Counted from the stretch's first letter, positions 33,585 to 44,046 are shown. The stretch is 64,000 nt of DNA from Adiantum capillus-veneris (GCA_014529385.2 CM043968.1:128327518-128391517); one strand, 5' to 3'. Notes: generated by a model from the letters alone, not told the origin. Numbers and translations are program-made.

Positions 33585-34410
33585 CCCCAATACTGCTTGC
33601 AACATTTTTTTAAATTCCTCTTTCCATGCACAATTGACACATCACCTTCTCATAGATTCGAGAAACCATAAGCATAAACTCACTTGGCTCTTGGATTTCT
33701 TCCATCCTTCTCCACAAATTGTTACATGGAATCATATCAAAGGATTTCTTAAAGTCCACAAAGCAGAAATACAATCACTTTCCTTTCAACCGGCTTTCCT
33801 CCATGAGAACACGAAGAGTAATGAGATGATCAATGATGCTATGGCATTGATAGAAACCCGCTTGTCCTTTTGCACGCTTTCCATTCTTTTTAACCTAATC
33901 ACTTAATTCTTTCTTCATTATGCACCCAAACAAATTTTCCATAAGAGACCCAATCATTATAGTCTGCAGTTATTTACATTCTTTACATTCCCTCCTTCAT
34001 GCAAAGGCTTGACCCAATTAGTACTCCAATCAAAATTCATACCATGTTTAAGTGCAACATTTAACATATAACACATCCACTCATGTGTAAAATCTCCGTA
34101 CATTTAATCATTTTTGGCTTGATACCTTGAAGATCTCCCGCTTTGTGAGTGGTCAACTTTTCAAGCCCGCCTCACACATCTTGAATAGTAAATGAAGAGG
34201 GCATACATGGGAGTGAACCATAAAATCATATTTTTTTAGAATTTGGTTGCTCATACAGTTGTCTACAATGTGTGTACATATCCACAAGACTCAAGTTACA
34301 AAAACTCTCAACCCGCTTGTCAAATTTCTCCAAAATCTTCCACATGTCGTGCTTTTTCTTGGACTTGAAAAAATTGATGCTTTACTTACCATCTTCTTCT
34401 CTTCTTTTGA
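33585..34410 (-). pseudogene. LINE reverse transcriptase, N-terminal part
   Basis: Minus strand reads QAGFYQCHSIIDHLITLRVL, YFCFVDFKKSFDMIP (RT block A Asp), and VASSIGV at the insertion point. Stops interrupt it. Upstream lies the linker with KHDMWKILEKF-like sequence near 34300. Confidence 0.75.
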
Positions 34411-35430
34411 ATCAATTCCTTGTATGTATGCAAATAATTCTATAGTTGTCTTTGTCCATACTTTCATCAAGCTTTATCAAGGACTTTTTAGCATCTTGAC
34501 AATGTTTATTAGACATCCTTTTGTGTGTTCTATCTTTGTTGATACCATGGACATGCTTTATGAAAAAGCATTCTTCATCACAAGAACAAATATATTTCTT
34601 GAAATCTTCCCATTTCGTTTTTAATGGTGCATCATATTGAAGCTTTGTCATCCATAACTTTTTCTCAACCATTTCAATATATATTGGTGCCCGTTTGAAA
34701 TCCATACATAGAAGTGATATCTTCTCTTCCCTTTGGCTGAGATGATCATGATTAGTTTCTTCTCCACCTGAAAGGTCAATACATAAGGTCCAATGGTCTA
34801 ATTTTGGAGTCCATTGGCCAAGCATAATGTTGAGTATCATGTTGTAATGTTATTGTGCAAGCATTCATATCTCCAAAGACAAGAACATCAAGCAATGTCC
34901 TCCTTTGAAAAAAAAAAGATGATCTCTATCCACCATGCAAGCATAAAAGGGAGAATCATGATGAGGAATGTAGCAACTGGCTATAAAAATTCTCTTTTTG
35001 GTGTCATAATTTTCAGCCGTACATAACGTTTATGCTTGTCATCTTTCAAAATTGATACAAGATCTTTCACTCCTTTCTTTGTTGCTTGAGATTTTTTGAC
35101 CACATCAATGAATGTACATTGTAATCCTCCAACCCATTAATCTTTTGTGTATGATGCTCCCAAGTTTCAATAAGAAGTACAATGTCACCTTTTCTTGTTA
35201 GTTCCTCTATGCCAACTCCCACATTCCATCAGTATCCATTGCAATTCGAAAATCATAGTCTTTCAACTGGAACTCGGTCTCATAGTTCACACATTCCTAT
35301 TTTCTTGATGAATTTTCCTCCTCCTTCAACACATTTTCTTCAAGTGAGATTTCCTAGTTTTTCTTATTTCTCTCCTCATATGCCTTGCAACACATATTTT
35401 GTTGCCTAATAGTGCAATCTTCACATACAA
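34411..35430 (-). pseudogene. LINE endonuclease region and linker
   Basis: GDIVLLIETWEHHTQKINGL near 35160-35100 matches the conserved catalytic ETWE motif of L1-type endonuclease. Further on, an open 142-codon stretch (34840-34412) holds ILGQWTPKL-like and MDKDNYRIICIHTRN sequence, the usual spacer between endonuclease and RT. The endonuclease nicks target DNA to prime reverse transcription. Several stops. Confidence 0.65.
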
Positions 35431-35445
35431 ATTTTTTTGTATCCC

Positions 35446-35901
35446 TCAAATAGATCCAAATTTTATCAAGGATAATATTTTGTTTGGTCTCATCTGGCAT
35501 GGTGCATACAATTGCCCATTATTTTGCGTGAGGATCCCTTGCTTACCCACTCTATGTGCTCTATAAACCATAACTCCTGACATTCCAAAGTGGGGTTTGA
35601 AGAAATATTTGATAACAATGGCAAGAGAAGGAGGTGTCTCTAAATGCTCTTTGAGAATTCCACAAATAGCAATGTTCTTGGAGTGCCACTCCCGTTCCTT
35701 CAACTCCTCTGCATCCACATTCTCAACATTTTTTGTTTGAGACATAGATTGTATGAGGGAGGAATTAGAAACCACATGTTTACCACCACATACATCAGCC
35801 CAAGACTTGTTTGTACATACATTTTTCATGTCGCGTACATCTCGGCTCATGGTCTCAAATTTTGCCTCTTGCAATACATGGTCATGCTCTACTTTTCTCA
35901 T
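35446..35901 (-). pseudogene. LINE ORF1, RNA-binding-like
   Basis: 151 codons containing KSWADVCGGKHVV, ERERHSKN-like EREWHSKNIAICGILKEH and GMSGVMVYRAHRVGKQG. This is the pattern of the RRM-like ORF1 of some LINEs (basic/aromatic strand then RxHRVGK). ORF1 binds the LINE RNA. The start is uncertain and the frame is truncated at 35446. Confidence 0.6.
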
Positions 35902-36903
35902 TTGCTAGTAGCTGCTTTTTGTAGAAATGGTTTTGAAAATGAAAAATTGTGGAGATTGATCAGGCAGACCCTACATGGTTATTGTTCCTCCAATTTTACT
36001 TGTGACCCCCCTAAGGAACTCCTACACATGATTTCTCTTAATGATGGGCACTAGGACCCCATGAGAGGGGGCCTAGTGCCCCCTCTCTATCCCTAGTGCA
36101 GGATTGGAAGGAGGGATACACATACTGCCTATAAAACATTTTTTTATAACCACATGGGCAAGTGCACCAATTATAAAACATTTTTTCTTTAAGGATCTAA
36201 CTTGGTCCATGGAATACTCGCTTTACCCCCCCCCCCCCCCCCCCCCCCCCCCCTGAAAATTTAGAAAAGCCTAGAAGGGGCTTAGTACATTATTATCTCA
36301 TGCATGCCTATTATACGTGTGGAAACACCATCATTTTGTCATAATGAGCATTTTTTCCCATCACTTGGCAGATATGCCCTGCGCTTATATGGTTTCTCCT
36401 ACATACGATAGCCCCCACAAAAAAACGTTTTTGCTGGCTTGACTGAGGAGTGGTTCCATTCCACCACTACCTTGTGCATGCATGGCTATGGCTTTAAAAG
36501 ATGTGCCTTTTACGGACCTAGTGCAAGAATATACTTACTACATTCAAGTGCTTGTGTATGACAATACCACCCTTGGCTTCACAGAGCAGTTATTGGGTCC
36601 CTTTTCCTACATTCAACACAATCCAATAGCTATAGAGAGTATTACCTAGGTGCCAGCCTCCTATCATAAGGAATTTTTCTTTGCAATGCATTTTTTGGTT
36701 GACATTTGTAACATGTGGGTTGTGATGGAATTTTTTCTTGGTTGTGGTTGTGATGGTGACAGGAATAGACGAAACCCTTACCCTAAAATCTTCTGCAAGA
36801 AAAATCTATCTCTGATTTGAAAATGGCATACCTATGTATTATGATCAATTCCTAGCTTTTTCATTAATCAAAAGATGGTAGCCTATTCTCCATTTGTTCA
36901 TTT
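35902..36903. other. Non-coding stretch with a poly-C tract
   Basis: No gene recognised. It holds a duplicated ATAAAACATTTTTT motif near 36135 and 36174, and the poly-C run at 36226-36253. Confidence 0.4.
36226..36253. repeat. Poly-C tract (28 C)
   Basis: 28 consecutive C on the plus strand, preceded by CTTTA and followed by TGAAAA. Confidence 0.95.
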
Positions 36904-36931
36904 TGTGACGAGCCCTTCTCTCTTGTAACCT

Positions 36932-36966
36932 ACACACACCACACACACACACACACACATACACAT
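36932..36966. repeat. AC microsatellite in LTR of element G
   Basis: Nearly pure AC repeat (one CC interruption). Confidence 0.9.
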
Positions 36967-37312
36967 AGAGAGTCCTTGTAGAAACCCAAATATCTGCTAT
37001 CTTGGTGAACCCACAAACAAGATTTGGAATGGTTGTTGTTATGAGTGAGTCTCAAGCTAGAAGAGAGTGAGAGAAGCTGCTCACAATATACAAGATCTTG
37101 AAACTTGATCATGACTTGCATTTTTAGTACAAGACCTAGCACTTGATTATGATAACTTGATAACAAAACTCGTATTACAATTCTAGATTTCAATACAAGA
37201 CCTGATTACAAAAACAAGACTCAAATACAAGACAAGAACTAGAAGAGGTCTTACCTTGCAGGGGCCTCATAACCGGTGTTGGCAAGAATAAGGGGCTTGT
37301 AGCCCAAGACCT

Positions 37313-37321
37313 TTATTTATA
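37313..37321 (-). promoter_or_regulatory. Probable TATA box of element G LTR
   Basis: The minus strand reads ATATAAATA. It lies 20-280 bp downstream of the heat-shock element cluster. Confidence 0.6.
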
Positions 37322-37341
37322 TGAAAGCATAAGGAGATTAA

Positions 37342-37597
37342 GAACCTTCTAGGTTGTTTATTCTAAGACCTTCCATCTCATCTAGAACCTTCTAGGTTCT
37401 TCCTCAAGCTTCTAGCGCTTTCTAGATTCTTCTAGCTACTTCTAGAATCATGGATCCTTCTAGATGTTTCTAGAACCTTCTAGATTTTAAATGTTTCTAG
37501 AATGTTTCAAAACCTTTTACAATCTAATATATGCTTCTAGAACCTTCTCAAATATTCCTCATTTTTTTATAATAGATTCTTCTAGAACTTTCTAGAA
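37342..37597 (-). promoter_or_regulatory. Heat-shock element cluster in LTR of element G
   Basis: Perfect alternating nGAAn/nTTCn units: TTCTAGAACTTTCTAGAA (four units, 37580-37597), TTCTAGAACCTTC (three units, 37535-37547 and 37468-37480), plus several two-unit GAAnnTTC sites (for example 37342-37349 and 37384-37391). Three-unit arrays are the binding site of trimeric heat-shock factors. Such clusters in LTRs are known from the heat-activated copia element ONSEN; a similar role here is inferred. Confidence 0.7.
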
Positions 37598-37689
37598 CTC
37601 CTCTAAGAGCTCGCATTCGTGACATAGCCCCTCCTCTAGCTACGAGTTCCACAAGGAGAAATTGTCCCTCTTGATGTAGGGTCTGACTT

Positions 37690-38042
37690 TAATGGACATT
37701 GTTGATGAAACTCACAAAATTGGTCAATGTGAAATGGATATTAGTTGCATGTTCCCACATTCGTTTGCTTTCATCATAACCTTTCCAATGTGCAAGATAT
37801 TGAAGTCCTCAACGAGCTATTCTAGAGTCAAGGATTTGCTCGACTTATGGGTTGTGAGCATCTCCCAGGAATCTAGCATTGATAACAATGATCCAAAAGA
37901 AAAACATGGAAGACTGGATTGACCATTTTAGAATGTGGTAACTGGAAATGGTATGTGAATGGATCTACTTGGCCAATTATCTTGAATGGACCAAGTCTTT
38001 TATATTCTAGCTTTTGGAAAGGGAAAGATGAACAAAGATCAT
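37690..38042 (-). pseudogene. Integrase C-terminal module of element G
   Basis: The minus strand reads FQKLEYKRLGPFKIIGQVDP and KMVNPVFHVFLL, the GPF-type module found at the end of Ty3/gypsy integrases. Sequence after it towards the polypurine tract is broken by stops (a weak chromodomain-like tail cannot be confirmed). It is cut at 38043 by the LTR of element C. Confidence 0.65.
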
Positions 38043-38979
38043 TGTTAGAAGCTGGACACACCCCACGGCATCTAACTACTCGGAGGACTATTATTTTTGT
38101 AATTATTCATTCAATGAGGAAAACCCGATTTTTCACCTTGTAACTATTGGGACTTACACAAGTTTCCAGATTGTATCCCAGTTTTGATAGTTAGATTGAG
38201 TAGATGGTTGATTTTGGAACTTTATGGTTTGAGAAGTTTAAGGTATATATACCACTTTTTGACCTTAATGAAAAAACCTTTTGTCATTTTAAAACAAGTT
38301 TGAAGTCTGTGAGTGAGCGTACTGTGTACGAGAGAGAGAGAGAGTGTGAGCTTCATCTTGACGCTACGTGTGCTTCGGTGGTCGGAATCAAGTGCGGAGA
38401 AGTGCAGCGTGTTGCCCCCGACTAGAGCTATGCGCCGATACCAACATTGCGCGGTTGCGGTCCGGCTTTGTGAGCTCCTTCTACGAGCTTCATCGGTTGT
38501 TTGGGTGAGCATACGTTGTTCGATTTTGCATTGCAACATATCCACGTGTTCACATTGAGTAGAACTACACATTAGGCACTTTAGATTTTGGAAACGAAGG
38601 CCTGCAGATTTCGGCCAGATATCCTACGTGTTTCTGCACTAGGTGTTTTGGGTCGGGATTTTGGTTCATAGATCTTAGGGAGAGCGACCTATTGGTATTA
38701 GTAGGGTCTCCTTCAAGTTCTATGGTGTTCCGAGATTGTTTGATGGGTGTTCGGCTCTAGAAAGCATTGTAGGAAGTTTTCTCTTTTGCACTCTTGAAGG
38801 CTGTGACTTAGACAATTTGTAGAGACCTCTGTAGGAATTAGTTAGGAGTCGGTCGAGTGTAGGTTGACACCTTATGCTTGCTTCCACGCGCCTTCGGGTC
38901 GATCTTCTTCCTTAGCTGACATAACATGTTAGGTGAGTTCTCGTTTTGCTGGTGTCCGTCGCGGCGTATCCGTCCAACA
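38043..38979 (+). repeat. 5' LTR of copy C
   Basis: 937 bp. TATATATA near 38243 is the probable TATA box. It contains AGATATCCTACGTG near 38618, a diverged half of the palindrome found in copy B. Confidence 0.8.
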
Positions 38980-38980
38980 T

Positions 38981-38998
38981 TGGCGCCATTGCCGGGGA
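38981..38998 (+). promoter_or_regulatory. Primer binding site, tRNA-Asp type (copy C)
   Basis: TGGCGCCATTGCCGGGGA. Plant tRNA-Asp ends CCCCGGCAACGGCGCCA, giving one mismatch. Confidence 0.85.
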
Positions 38999-39513
38999 CG
39001 AAAACCTTAGGTAGGTGACCGAGACTAATCCTTGAGGATTGGGATTTTTGGCTTGCCAGGAGTCTCGCTTTACATTTAGATAGGATCAGAGGGTGGAGGA
39101 CTCTCTAGGTCTTAGAGGGAGTCTAGGAAGCGTGTGTCTGGCCTAGATCCTTCGACTTAGGTAGATGAGGATGACTTAGGTAGTTTTAGGTAGTATTCGA
39201 GTTCTAGAGTAGTAGTTGGAGTGGTAGAAGCGGTGAGAAGAGAGCTTGAGAGTCCGGAGAGGCCAAAAAGCAACCAAAAACACCATTATCACCATTTCTT
39301 CATGATAGGTAGGAGTAGAGTAAGTAGGACATCATGATTCAGGATCTAGAGCATTTCATGCATGTACACTTGCTTGGTAGAATCATTACAAGTTTGTAAA
39401 AGAAGCAAAAAGACGCAAAAGTGTGAGTGTATGCTTGATGCATTGACATAGCGAGGGTTGCATGGACCATTGAGTGGTGATGCAGGTAGACCTTCATGCT
39501 TGCCTGACAATCA

Positions 39514-39830
39514 ATGGTAGGAGCTAGATGACATGGCATTATCTATGATATGTTTGCACCTTGCGGAGTCTATATTTGCTCTTGTTATGTATGAGACGAT
39601 TACAAGAGCATGTTGGCAGAGATTGCATGAGATGTATGAAAGATCTGAGTCATCTGAGACTCTTGTGAGACAATAGCATTCACATATGCGCCGACGGGTT
39701 ACATGTTGGCATTATGGTCGTTCAGGGCACATTAGATGGCGATGCTTTCATCGTATGAGACAGCACAAGAGACAGGCTAGTCTCAAGGATGCAGTAGATG
39801 CTATAGGCTCCTTTGACTGATAGTTGTAGG
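39514..39830 (+). pseudogene. Copia Gag, C-terminal part (element J)
   Basis: The frame gives ELDDMALSMICLHLAESIFA and WQRLHEMYERSESSETLV (UBN2-type copia Gag), then a zinc knuckle CWHYGRSGHIRWRC in which the second Cys is Tyr. Two stops are present. Confidence 0.72.
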
Positions 39831-39904
39831 ATCAGATACGGTGTCTAAGTAGTCTAGTGACAGTGACTCACATTTGTTTCCTGTATTACTCCTGATTTTT
39901 TGAC

Positions 39905-40636
39905 ATCTGATTATAGTGCACTTCTTTTGTTGTGGGTGCTAGACAGGGACTCTACTTTTCATGTCACTCCGTATCATGTGACTGGTTCAATAGCTATTCT
40001 AGCAGAGTGCATGGTAGTGTGCAATTGGCAGATGGGTCACTGCATGAGATTGCTGGTTCAGGAGATGTGAGACTGTCATTACTGAGCAGTGCATTGTACG
40101 TGCTCAGAGATGTGCTTCATGTGCCAGATTTGACGATGAGTTTGATCTCCGTTGGTCAGCTCAGGGATAGTGGATGTCGGGTATCGCTGCTTGAGCGATC
40201 TTTTGCGTTGCATTTGGGTTCGCTAGTGATTGCAAGAGGTGCTAGAGTTGGCACATGGTACCCATTGCACATAGTACTGGTGCGAGATGGTCGAGTCTCA
40301 ATCTTGTTACAACCATGCAGAGAGCGAGAGACCCGGACAGTCTCTTTTGCTCATGTCTTGCAGGGTGCTTTGAATGGAGTGCAGAGTAGTGAGTTCGCTG
40401 TGCACACAGTTGGGACACGACTTGAGCAGTCACACAGAGATGTGACAGAGTCAGACATGCATGCTTTGCTAGTGACTGAGCAAAGCAGAGAGTCAGTTGT
40501 GCAAGATACTTCTATGCAGGATAGACAGGTAACTGATGTTTTGCTAGTGACTGAGCAAAGCAGAGAGTCAGTTGTGCAAGATAATTCTATGCAGGATAGA
40601 CAGGTAGAGCGGTCTTGTTCTAGTAAGTCACGATAG
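39905..40636 (+). pseudogene. Copia protease and pre-integrase region (element J)
   Basis: Protease remnant DSTFHVTP near 39950 (catalytic DSG lost), then in a shifted frame SRVHGSVQLADGSLHEIAGS, LYVLRDVLHVPDLTMSLISV and GTWYPLHI, the standard copia block before integrase. After it comes a spacer with a 25-residue duplication (see 40464-40613). The open frame 39932-40636 starts out of frame with the protease motif. Confidence 0.72.
40464..40613 (+). repeat. 75-bp in-frame tandem duplication (element J)
   Basis: Two copies with a 75-bp period, each encoding LLVTEQSRESVVQD.SMQDRQV. Differences are few. Confidence 0.88.
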
Positions 40637-40933
40637 GAGGAAGTTGTGCAAGAGTCTATGCATAAAGAGTTAGAGCATGAGAGCTCTAGTGAGTCACAGC
40701 AGATTAAGTGGTCATGTTTGTAGTGGATGATTGCAGAGGAGGCTGAGACGTCAGCGATTATGCAATCATTCATTTCTATGCTCGATAGTGAGCATGGGGA
40801 TATAGTTGTGAAGGATATGTCTTCTAGCAGACACATAGAGCAGCTGGTTTGCTCTGAGGTTGCACGACAGTTTGATGCGTCTTTTGCGAAGAGTTAGGAG
40901 ATGCATGTGGCTGACACACCTTGTTAGTTAGAG

Positions 40934-41251
40934 ATGCCTATTTCCAGGGATATATATGTTGATGCATGCTCCATAGAGCTAGCAGGGCCCCCTAGCATTG
41001 CATCGGCATTCGGTGGTCTCATGTATGAAATGCTGACCTTGAGACCGGATATCACAGCTGTAGTGGGAGCATTTGCAGTTGGGGTTGTCAGTCGTTTGTT
41101 GACTGATGATGGCATAGTGTATGAGGGAGATATGCAGGTATTGCGTACATACTTGCAGTATGTGTGCGGTACGTCTGGAGGTGTATGGACTTACACGGGA
41201 GCAGGACAGCTGGATGCACACGATCACAGCCAACCAGTGGGCATCGCTTGA
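40934..41251 (+). pseudogene. Copia RNase H region remnant (element J)
   Basis: SAFGGLMYEMLTLRPDITA, VVSRLLTDDGIV and LQYVCGTSGG match the start of copia RNase H (SxxGSLMYxMxxTRPDI...VSRFM...GT). The enzyme core is missing. It ends about 80 bp before the LTR. Confidence 0.72.
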
Positions 41252-41330
41252 GAGCGATTTTCTCTCACCTTTTGTAGTCTTTAGATTAGCTTCCCTTGCT
41301 TAAAGGCATAGTCGCCTTTAAGTGGAAGGT

Positions 41331-41564
41331 TGTTGGGATATAGGCGCATGTACCTTGCCCGACCGCCCAGAGTCTGGGCGCCCACTGTCTTGTATACCTT
41401 ATACATAGCATAAGTGTATAGGGGGCTGCTCACTCTTTGAGTCTCCCCACCCATATCTGTGTGTCGTGTGTCTTCTTCTCTCTCTCACTCTCCATCTGTG
41501 GTGCTCCCCGATCCCCTTCAGACGCAGTGATTCGAGTTGCATCTTGTGAATCCATGATCCAACA
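41331..41564 (+). repeat. 3' LTR of copia element J
   Basis: 234 bp, TGTTGGGATATAGG ... GATCCAACA, a typical short copia LTR. Preceded by the purine run AAGTGGAAGG. Confidence 0.85.
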
Positions 41565-41565
41565 T

Positions 41566-42042
41566 CCATCGATCAAACTTCAAGTACCATTGTCTTTATG
41601 CTTGCTTTAAACCATACAAGCTCTTCTTTAATATGCAAACCATTTTCTCCTTACCTTTTACTTCATATTCCTTTGGTTGAAGCATGTAAATTTCCTCCTC
41701 TAAGTCACCGTGAGGGAATGCCGTATTTACATCCATTTGCTCAAGATTTAGATCATGAGTAGCCACAAGTCTTAAGACAATCTTAATTGAGTTCATTTTC
41801 ACAATAGGAGAAAATATTTCATTGAAGTCAATACCTTTCTTTTGAGAAAACCCTTTTACCACAAGCTTAGACTTGTAGGTTTTCTTCCCACCTTCTTCTT
41901 CCTTCAACTTATACACCCATTTGTTCTGAAGTACCCGCTTACCTTTAGGCAACTCAACCAACTCCCATGTTTGGTTGTGATGTAATAAGTCCATCTCCAC
42001 TTGCATGCTCTTCATCCATTCTTCTTTGGATTTGTGTTGCAT
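41566..42042 (-). pseudogene. Copia reverse transcriptase, N-terminal part (element K)
   Basis: WMKSMQVEMDLLHHNQTWEL, KWVYKLKEEEGGKKTYKSKL, GIDFNEIFSPIVKMNSIK, LEQMDVNTAFPHGDLEEEIY and KKSLYGLKQA are standard copia RT blocks. A TAA follows, but RQWYLKFDRW continues to 41566. The catalytic YVDD block is missing because element J replaced it. Confidence 0.88.
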
Positions 42043-42057
42043 AGCTTCTTCGTACGA

Positions 42058-42498
42058 TTATGGCTCTCCAAAATCTGAAATCAAGACATGGTTGAAGAAT
42101 GGAACGAACCTTTCTAGAGGTCTACTTGCTCTTGTAGATCTTTGGGGAATAGGTTGAGGCTCCTCATTTGGTTGACGTTGTTGCACATTGTCACCGTTTG
42201 ATGTCCTTGAGTCTTCACCGTCCTTAAGCTCCATGTACTCATCACCTGTTTCTTTTGTTTGTTTTCTTTCCAAGTAATCTTTGTAACTTTTTTTTGTTAA
42301 AAATTACATCCCTACTCCTAAAGATTTTACCATCTTTAGGATTCCATAGGTGATACCCAAAGTCACCTTCTCCATAGCTTATGAAGAAACACTTTTCGGA
42401 CTTTACATCTAGCTTTGATCTTAGCCTTCTATCTATGCATGAAACACTTTTTGGACTTTACATCTAGCTTTGATCTTAGCCTTCTATCTATGCATGAA
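42058..42498 (-). pseudogene. Copia integrase C-terminal region and linker (element K)
   Basis: RRLRSKLDVKSKKCFFISYG, FGYHLWNPKDGKIFRSRDVI (the conserved end of copia integrase) then a Gln/Pro-rich linker (PNEEPQPIPQRSTRASRP). Partly duplicated (42388-42497). The catalytic core is absent. Confidence 0.78.
42388..42497 (-). repeat. 55-bp tandem duplication in element K
   Basis: Two consecutive near-identical copies containing GGACTTTACATCTAGCTTTG; period 55 bp, which shifts the reading frame. Confidence 0.88.
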
Positions 42499-42603
42499 AC
42501 TTCTGTAGTTGTTGTATAAGCTGAAGGTTGCATGCTAACAGTACACAAGTGTACCAACCTTTTCTCCCTTGGCAACCACCAAAGATCCCTTTGAGATCTT
42601 CCA

Positions 42604-43713
42604 TCATTTGTTTCTGAATGAAATGTATTGTCCTGTAGAGTTCGAATTTTTCCAAAGAGAAGGAACATGCCTAACATATTTTTGCTTCCATTCATTTTCG
42701 TTAACAGTTTTGACACAAACTGTACCTTTGCCGATAATTTCACAAGCTTCATCATCTCCCAAATATACATACCCAAAATTACCTTTGGTGTAATCTTGGA
42801 AATGTTTCTTGTGTGGTGTCGCATGGAATGAAGCCTTGGAATCTACTATCCAGCAATTAGACACATTGTCTAATGAGAGAATTAGAGCATCTTGCTCTAC
42901 TTTACCTTCCACATTGGCCTCCAATGTTGGCTTGTTGTCTTGAGACTCCGACTCCTTCTTCTTCTTTGACCAACAATCCTTCTTGACGCGGCCCTTCTTG
43001 CCGTAGTTCCAACATTCAAGAACTGACTTTGTGTGTGACTTGCTCCCTCTTGAGCGATCATGACCCTTTTGGTTTTTGAACCTCTCCTTAAGCCTTCCTC
43101 TTGTTTCTACTGACAGTGCAACACTTGATGATTCTCTTGTGCTTCTCCTTCGCATTTCATCGCTTAGGAGAACACCCAGAGCATCATCAAACTGAAGAGT
43201 ATTTGTGCCAGAAATAGAATTACTTACATCCATCACAAGGCTGTCCCAACTATCCGGTAGAGACGATAGTATAAGGAGAGCTCGCACTTCGTCATGAAAA
43301 ATGATTTTCTCTAATTGAAGCTCACTTATGTTTGTGTTAAATTCATCTAGGTGTTTGGCAACTAAACCATTCTCTAACATCTTTAGATTGAACAAGCGCT
43401 TCATGAGAAATACCTTAATAGATGCCGATGGTTTATCATAGAAGTCGTCAAGTGACTTCATCAAGTCCTCCATGATCTTCATCTCTGAAACGTTGAAGGC
43501 CACCGTTGATGCCAAGCTTAACCGGATTGTTCCGAGTGCCTTTCGATCAATGACAATCCATGCTTCATCTGCCATCATTACAGGCTTCTTTGCAAGACCG
43601 CCTAGTGGCAAATAAAGGTCCTTCTGGTAGAGATAGTCATCAATCTACATCTTCCAATGTTGGTAGTTTTTACCATAGAACTTCCCGATCTTGCGCTTTA
43701 CTTCCTCTACCAT
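42604..43713 (-). pseudogene. Copia Gag and protease (element K)
   Basis: The ATG at 43713 starts MVEEVKRKIGKFYGKNYQHW; a TAG follows at codon 23, then 335 open codons. Gag UBN2-type core: FLMKRLFNLKMLENGLVAKH and LILSSLPDSWDSLVMDVSNS. Zinc knuckle degenerate: CWNYGKKGRVKKDC (second Cys to Tyr, His to Arg). Protease NCWIVDSKASFHATPHKKHF has Asp-Ser-Lys where Asp-Ser-Gly is expected. Frame ends at a deletion into integrase. Confidence 0.85.
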
Positions 43714-43772
43714 TACTCACACTCAAATCAAGGAATCTTTTCCTTGAGATAATTTATCTATGAGCAAACCTT

Positions 43773-43784
43773 GCTCTGATACTA
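43773..43784 (-). promoter_or_regulatory. Primer binding site, initiator tRNA-Met type (element K)
   Basis: The minus strand reads TAGTATCAGAGC, one mismatch to TGGTATCAGAGC, five bases inside the LTR. Confidence 0.82.
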
Positions 43785-43789
43785 GTTGT

Positions 43790-44045
43790 TGTTAGGAAAT
43801 ATGACGTAGCTAAGTAGATAATTGAGTAGATTACTTAATGGAGAGAGATAATTTTCACACACAAGAGATTATAGAGTAGAGATAGAGAGAGACAATACAC
43901 ATGATATACGTGGTTCACCCAATGTGGGCTACATCCACGAGAAAGCAGTCACTCAATGGCTTTAGTACTTCAAAAGAAGAAGTAGGTTACAAAGGGATTA
44001 TACCCTTTTGGAGCTCCCGCCTTGTTTCACTCTCACCACCTCACA
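43790..44045 (-). repeat. 5' LTR of copia element K
   Basis: 256 bp; minus strand TGTGAGGTGG ... TTTCCTAACA. It ends one base before the LTR of copy B starts, so K inserted next to B or B was truncated here. Confidence 0.82.
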
Positions 44046-44046
44046 C

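Larger units (their letters stand above)
31655..35901 (-). mobile_element. L1-like LINE, degenerate, carrying a TTAA element
   Basis: On the minus strand: ORF1 RNA-binding-like domain, endonuclease and linker, RT N-terminal part, RT catalytic part and C-terminal part. All are broken by stops. A 1.2 kb element flanked by TTAA splits RT at 32376-33584. No poly(A) tail or target duplication was found because the 3' end meets a copia fragment. Confidence 0.8.
36904..37624 (-). repeat. LTR of reversed gypsy element G
   Basis: 721 bp starting TGTGACGA and ending TCGTGACA on the plus strand, so both ends carry TGT(G/C)ACGA inverted. On the minus strand a polypurine tract (AGAGGAGGGGC, plus-strand 37626-37638) lies just before the LTR, and integrase sequence lies upstream of that, so this is the 3' LTR. 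It holds a heat-shock element cluster and a TATA box in the order expected for U3. The partner LTR is missing. Confidence 0.75.
38043..39410 (+). mobile_element. Tat/Athila-like copy C: 5' LTR, primer site and leader
   Basis: LTR 38043-38979 (TGTTAGAAG...CGTCCAACA), then TGGCGCCATTGCCGGGGA at 38981-38998 (one mismatch to the tRNA-Asp primer site) and about 400 bp of leader that parallels 48226-48610 of copy B (AGGTAGGTGACC, ACATTTAGATAGGATCAGAG, GGCCTAGATCCTTCGACTTAGG). Beyond about 39410 it changes to copia sequence, so the rest is lost. It is more diverged than copies A and B. Confidence 0.82.
39411..41564 (+). mobile_element. Ty1/copia element J, 5'-truncated and internally deleted
   Basis: Plus-strand pieces of copia Gag, protease/pre-integrase, a Ser/Gln-rich spacer, the end of RNase H, a polypurine tract (AAGTGGAAGG) and a 3' LTR (41331-41564). 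Integrase and RT are gone and no 5' LTR exists. Its 3' end interrupts the RT of the reversed copia element K exactly. Confidence 0.8.
41565..44045 (-). mobile_element. Ty1/copia element K, reversed, 3'-truncated
   Basis: From right to left: 5' LTR (43790-44045), initiator tRNA-Met type primer site, Gag, protease, end of integrase, RT up to 41565 where element J cuts it. Integrase core deleted. One nonsense codon in Gag and others downstream. Confidence 0.85.

Noticed and set aside
33216-33906. Plus-strand ORFs of 120 and 143 codons
   Set aside because: They run across the end of the TTAA element and antisense to LINE RT; no domain seen.
37342-37597. Heat-shock promoter of a host gene
   Set aside because: It lies between a polypurine tract and LTR ends, downstream of an integrase, and no host gene follows.
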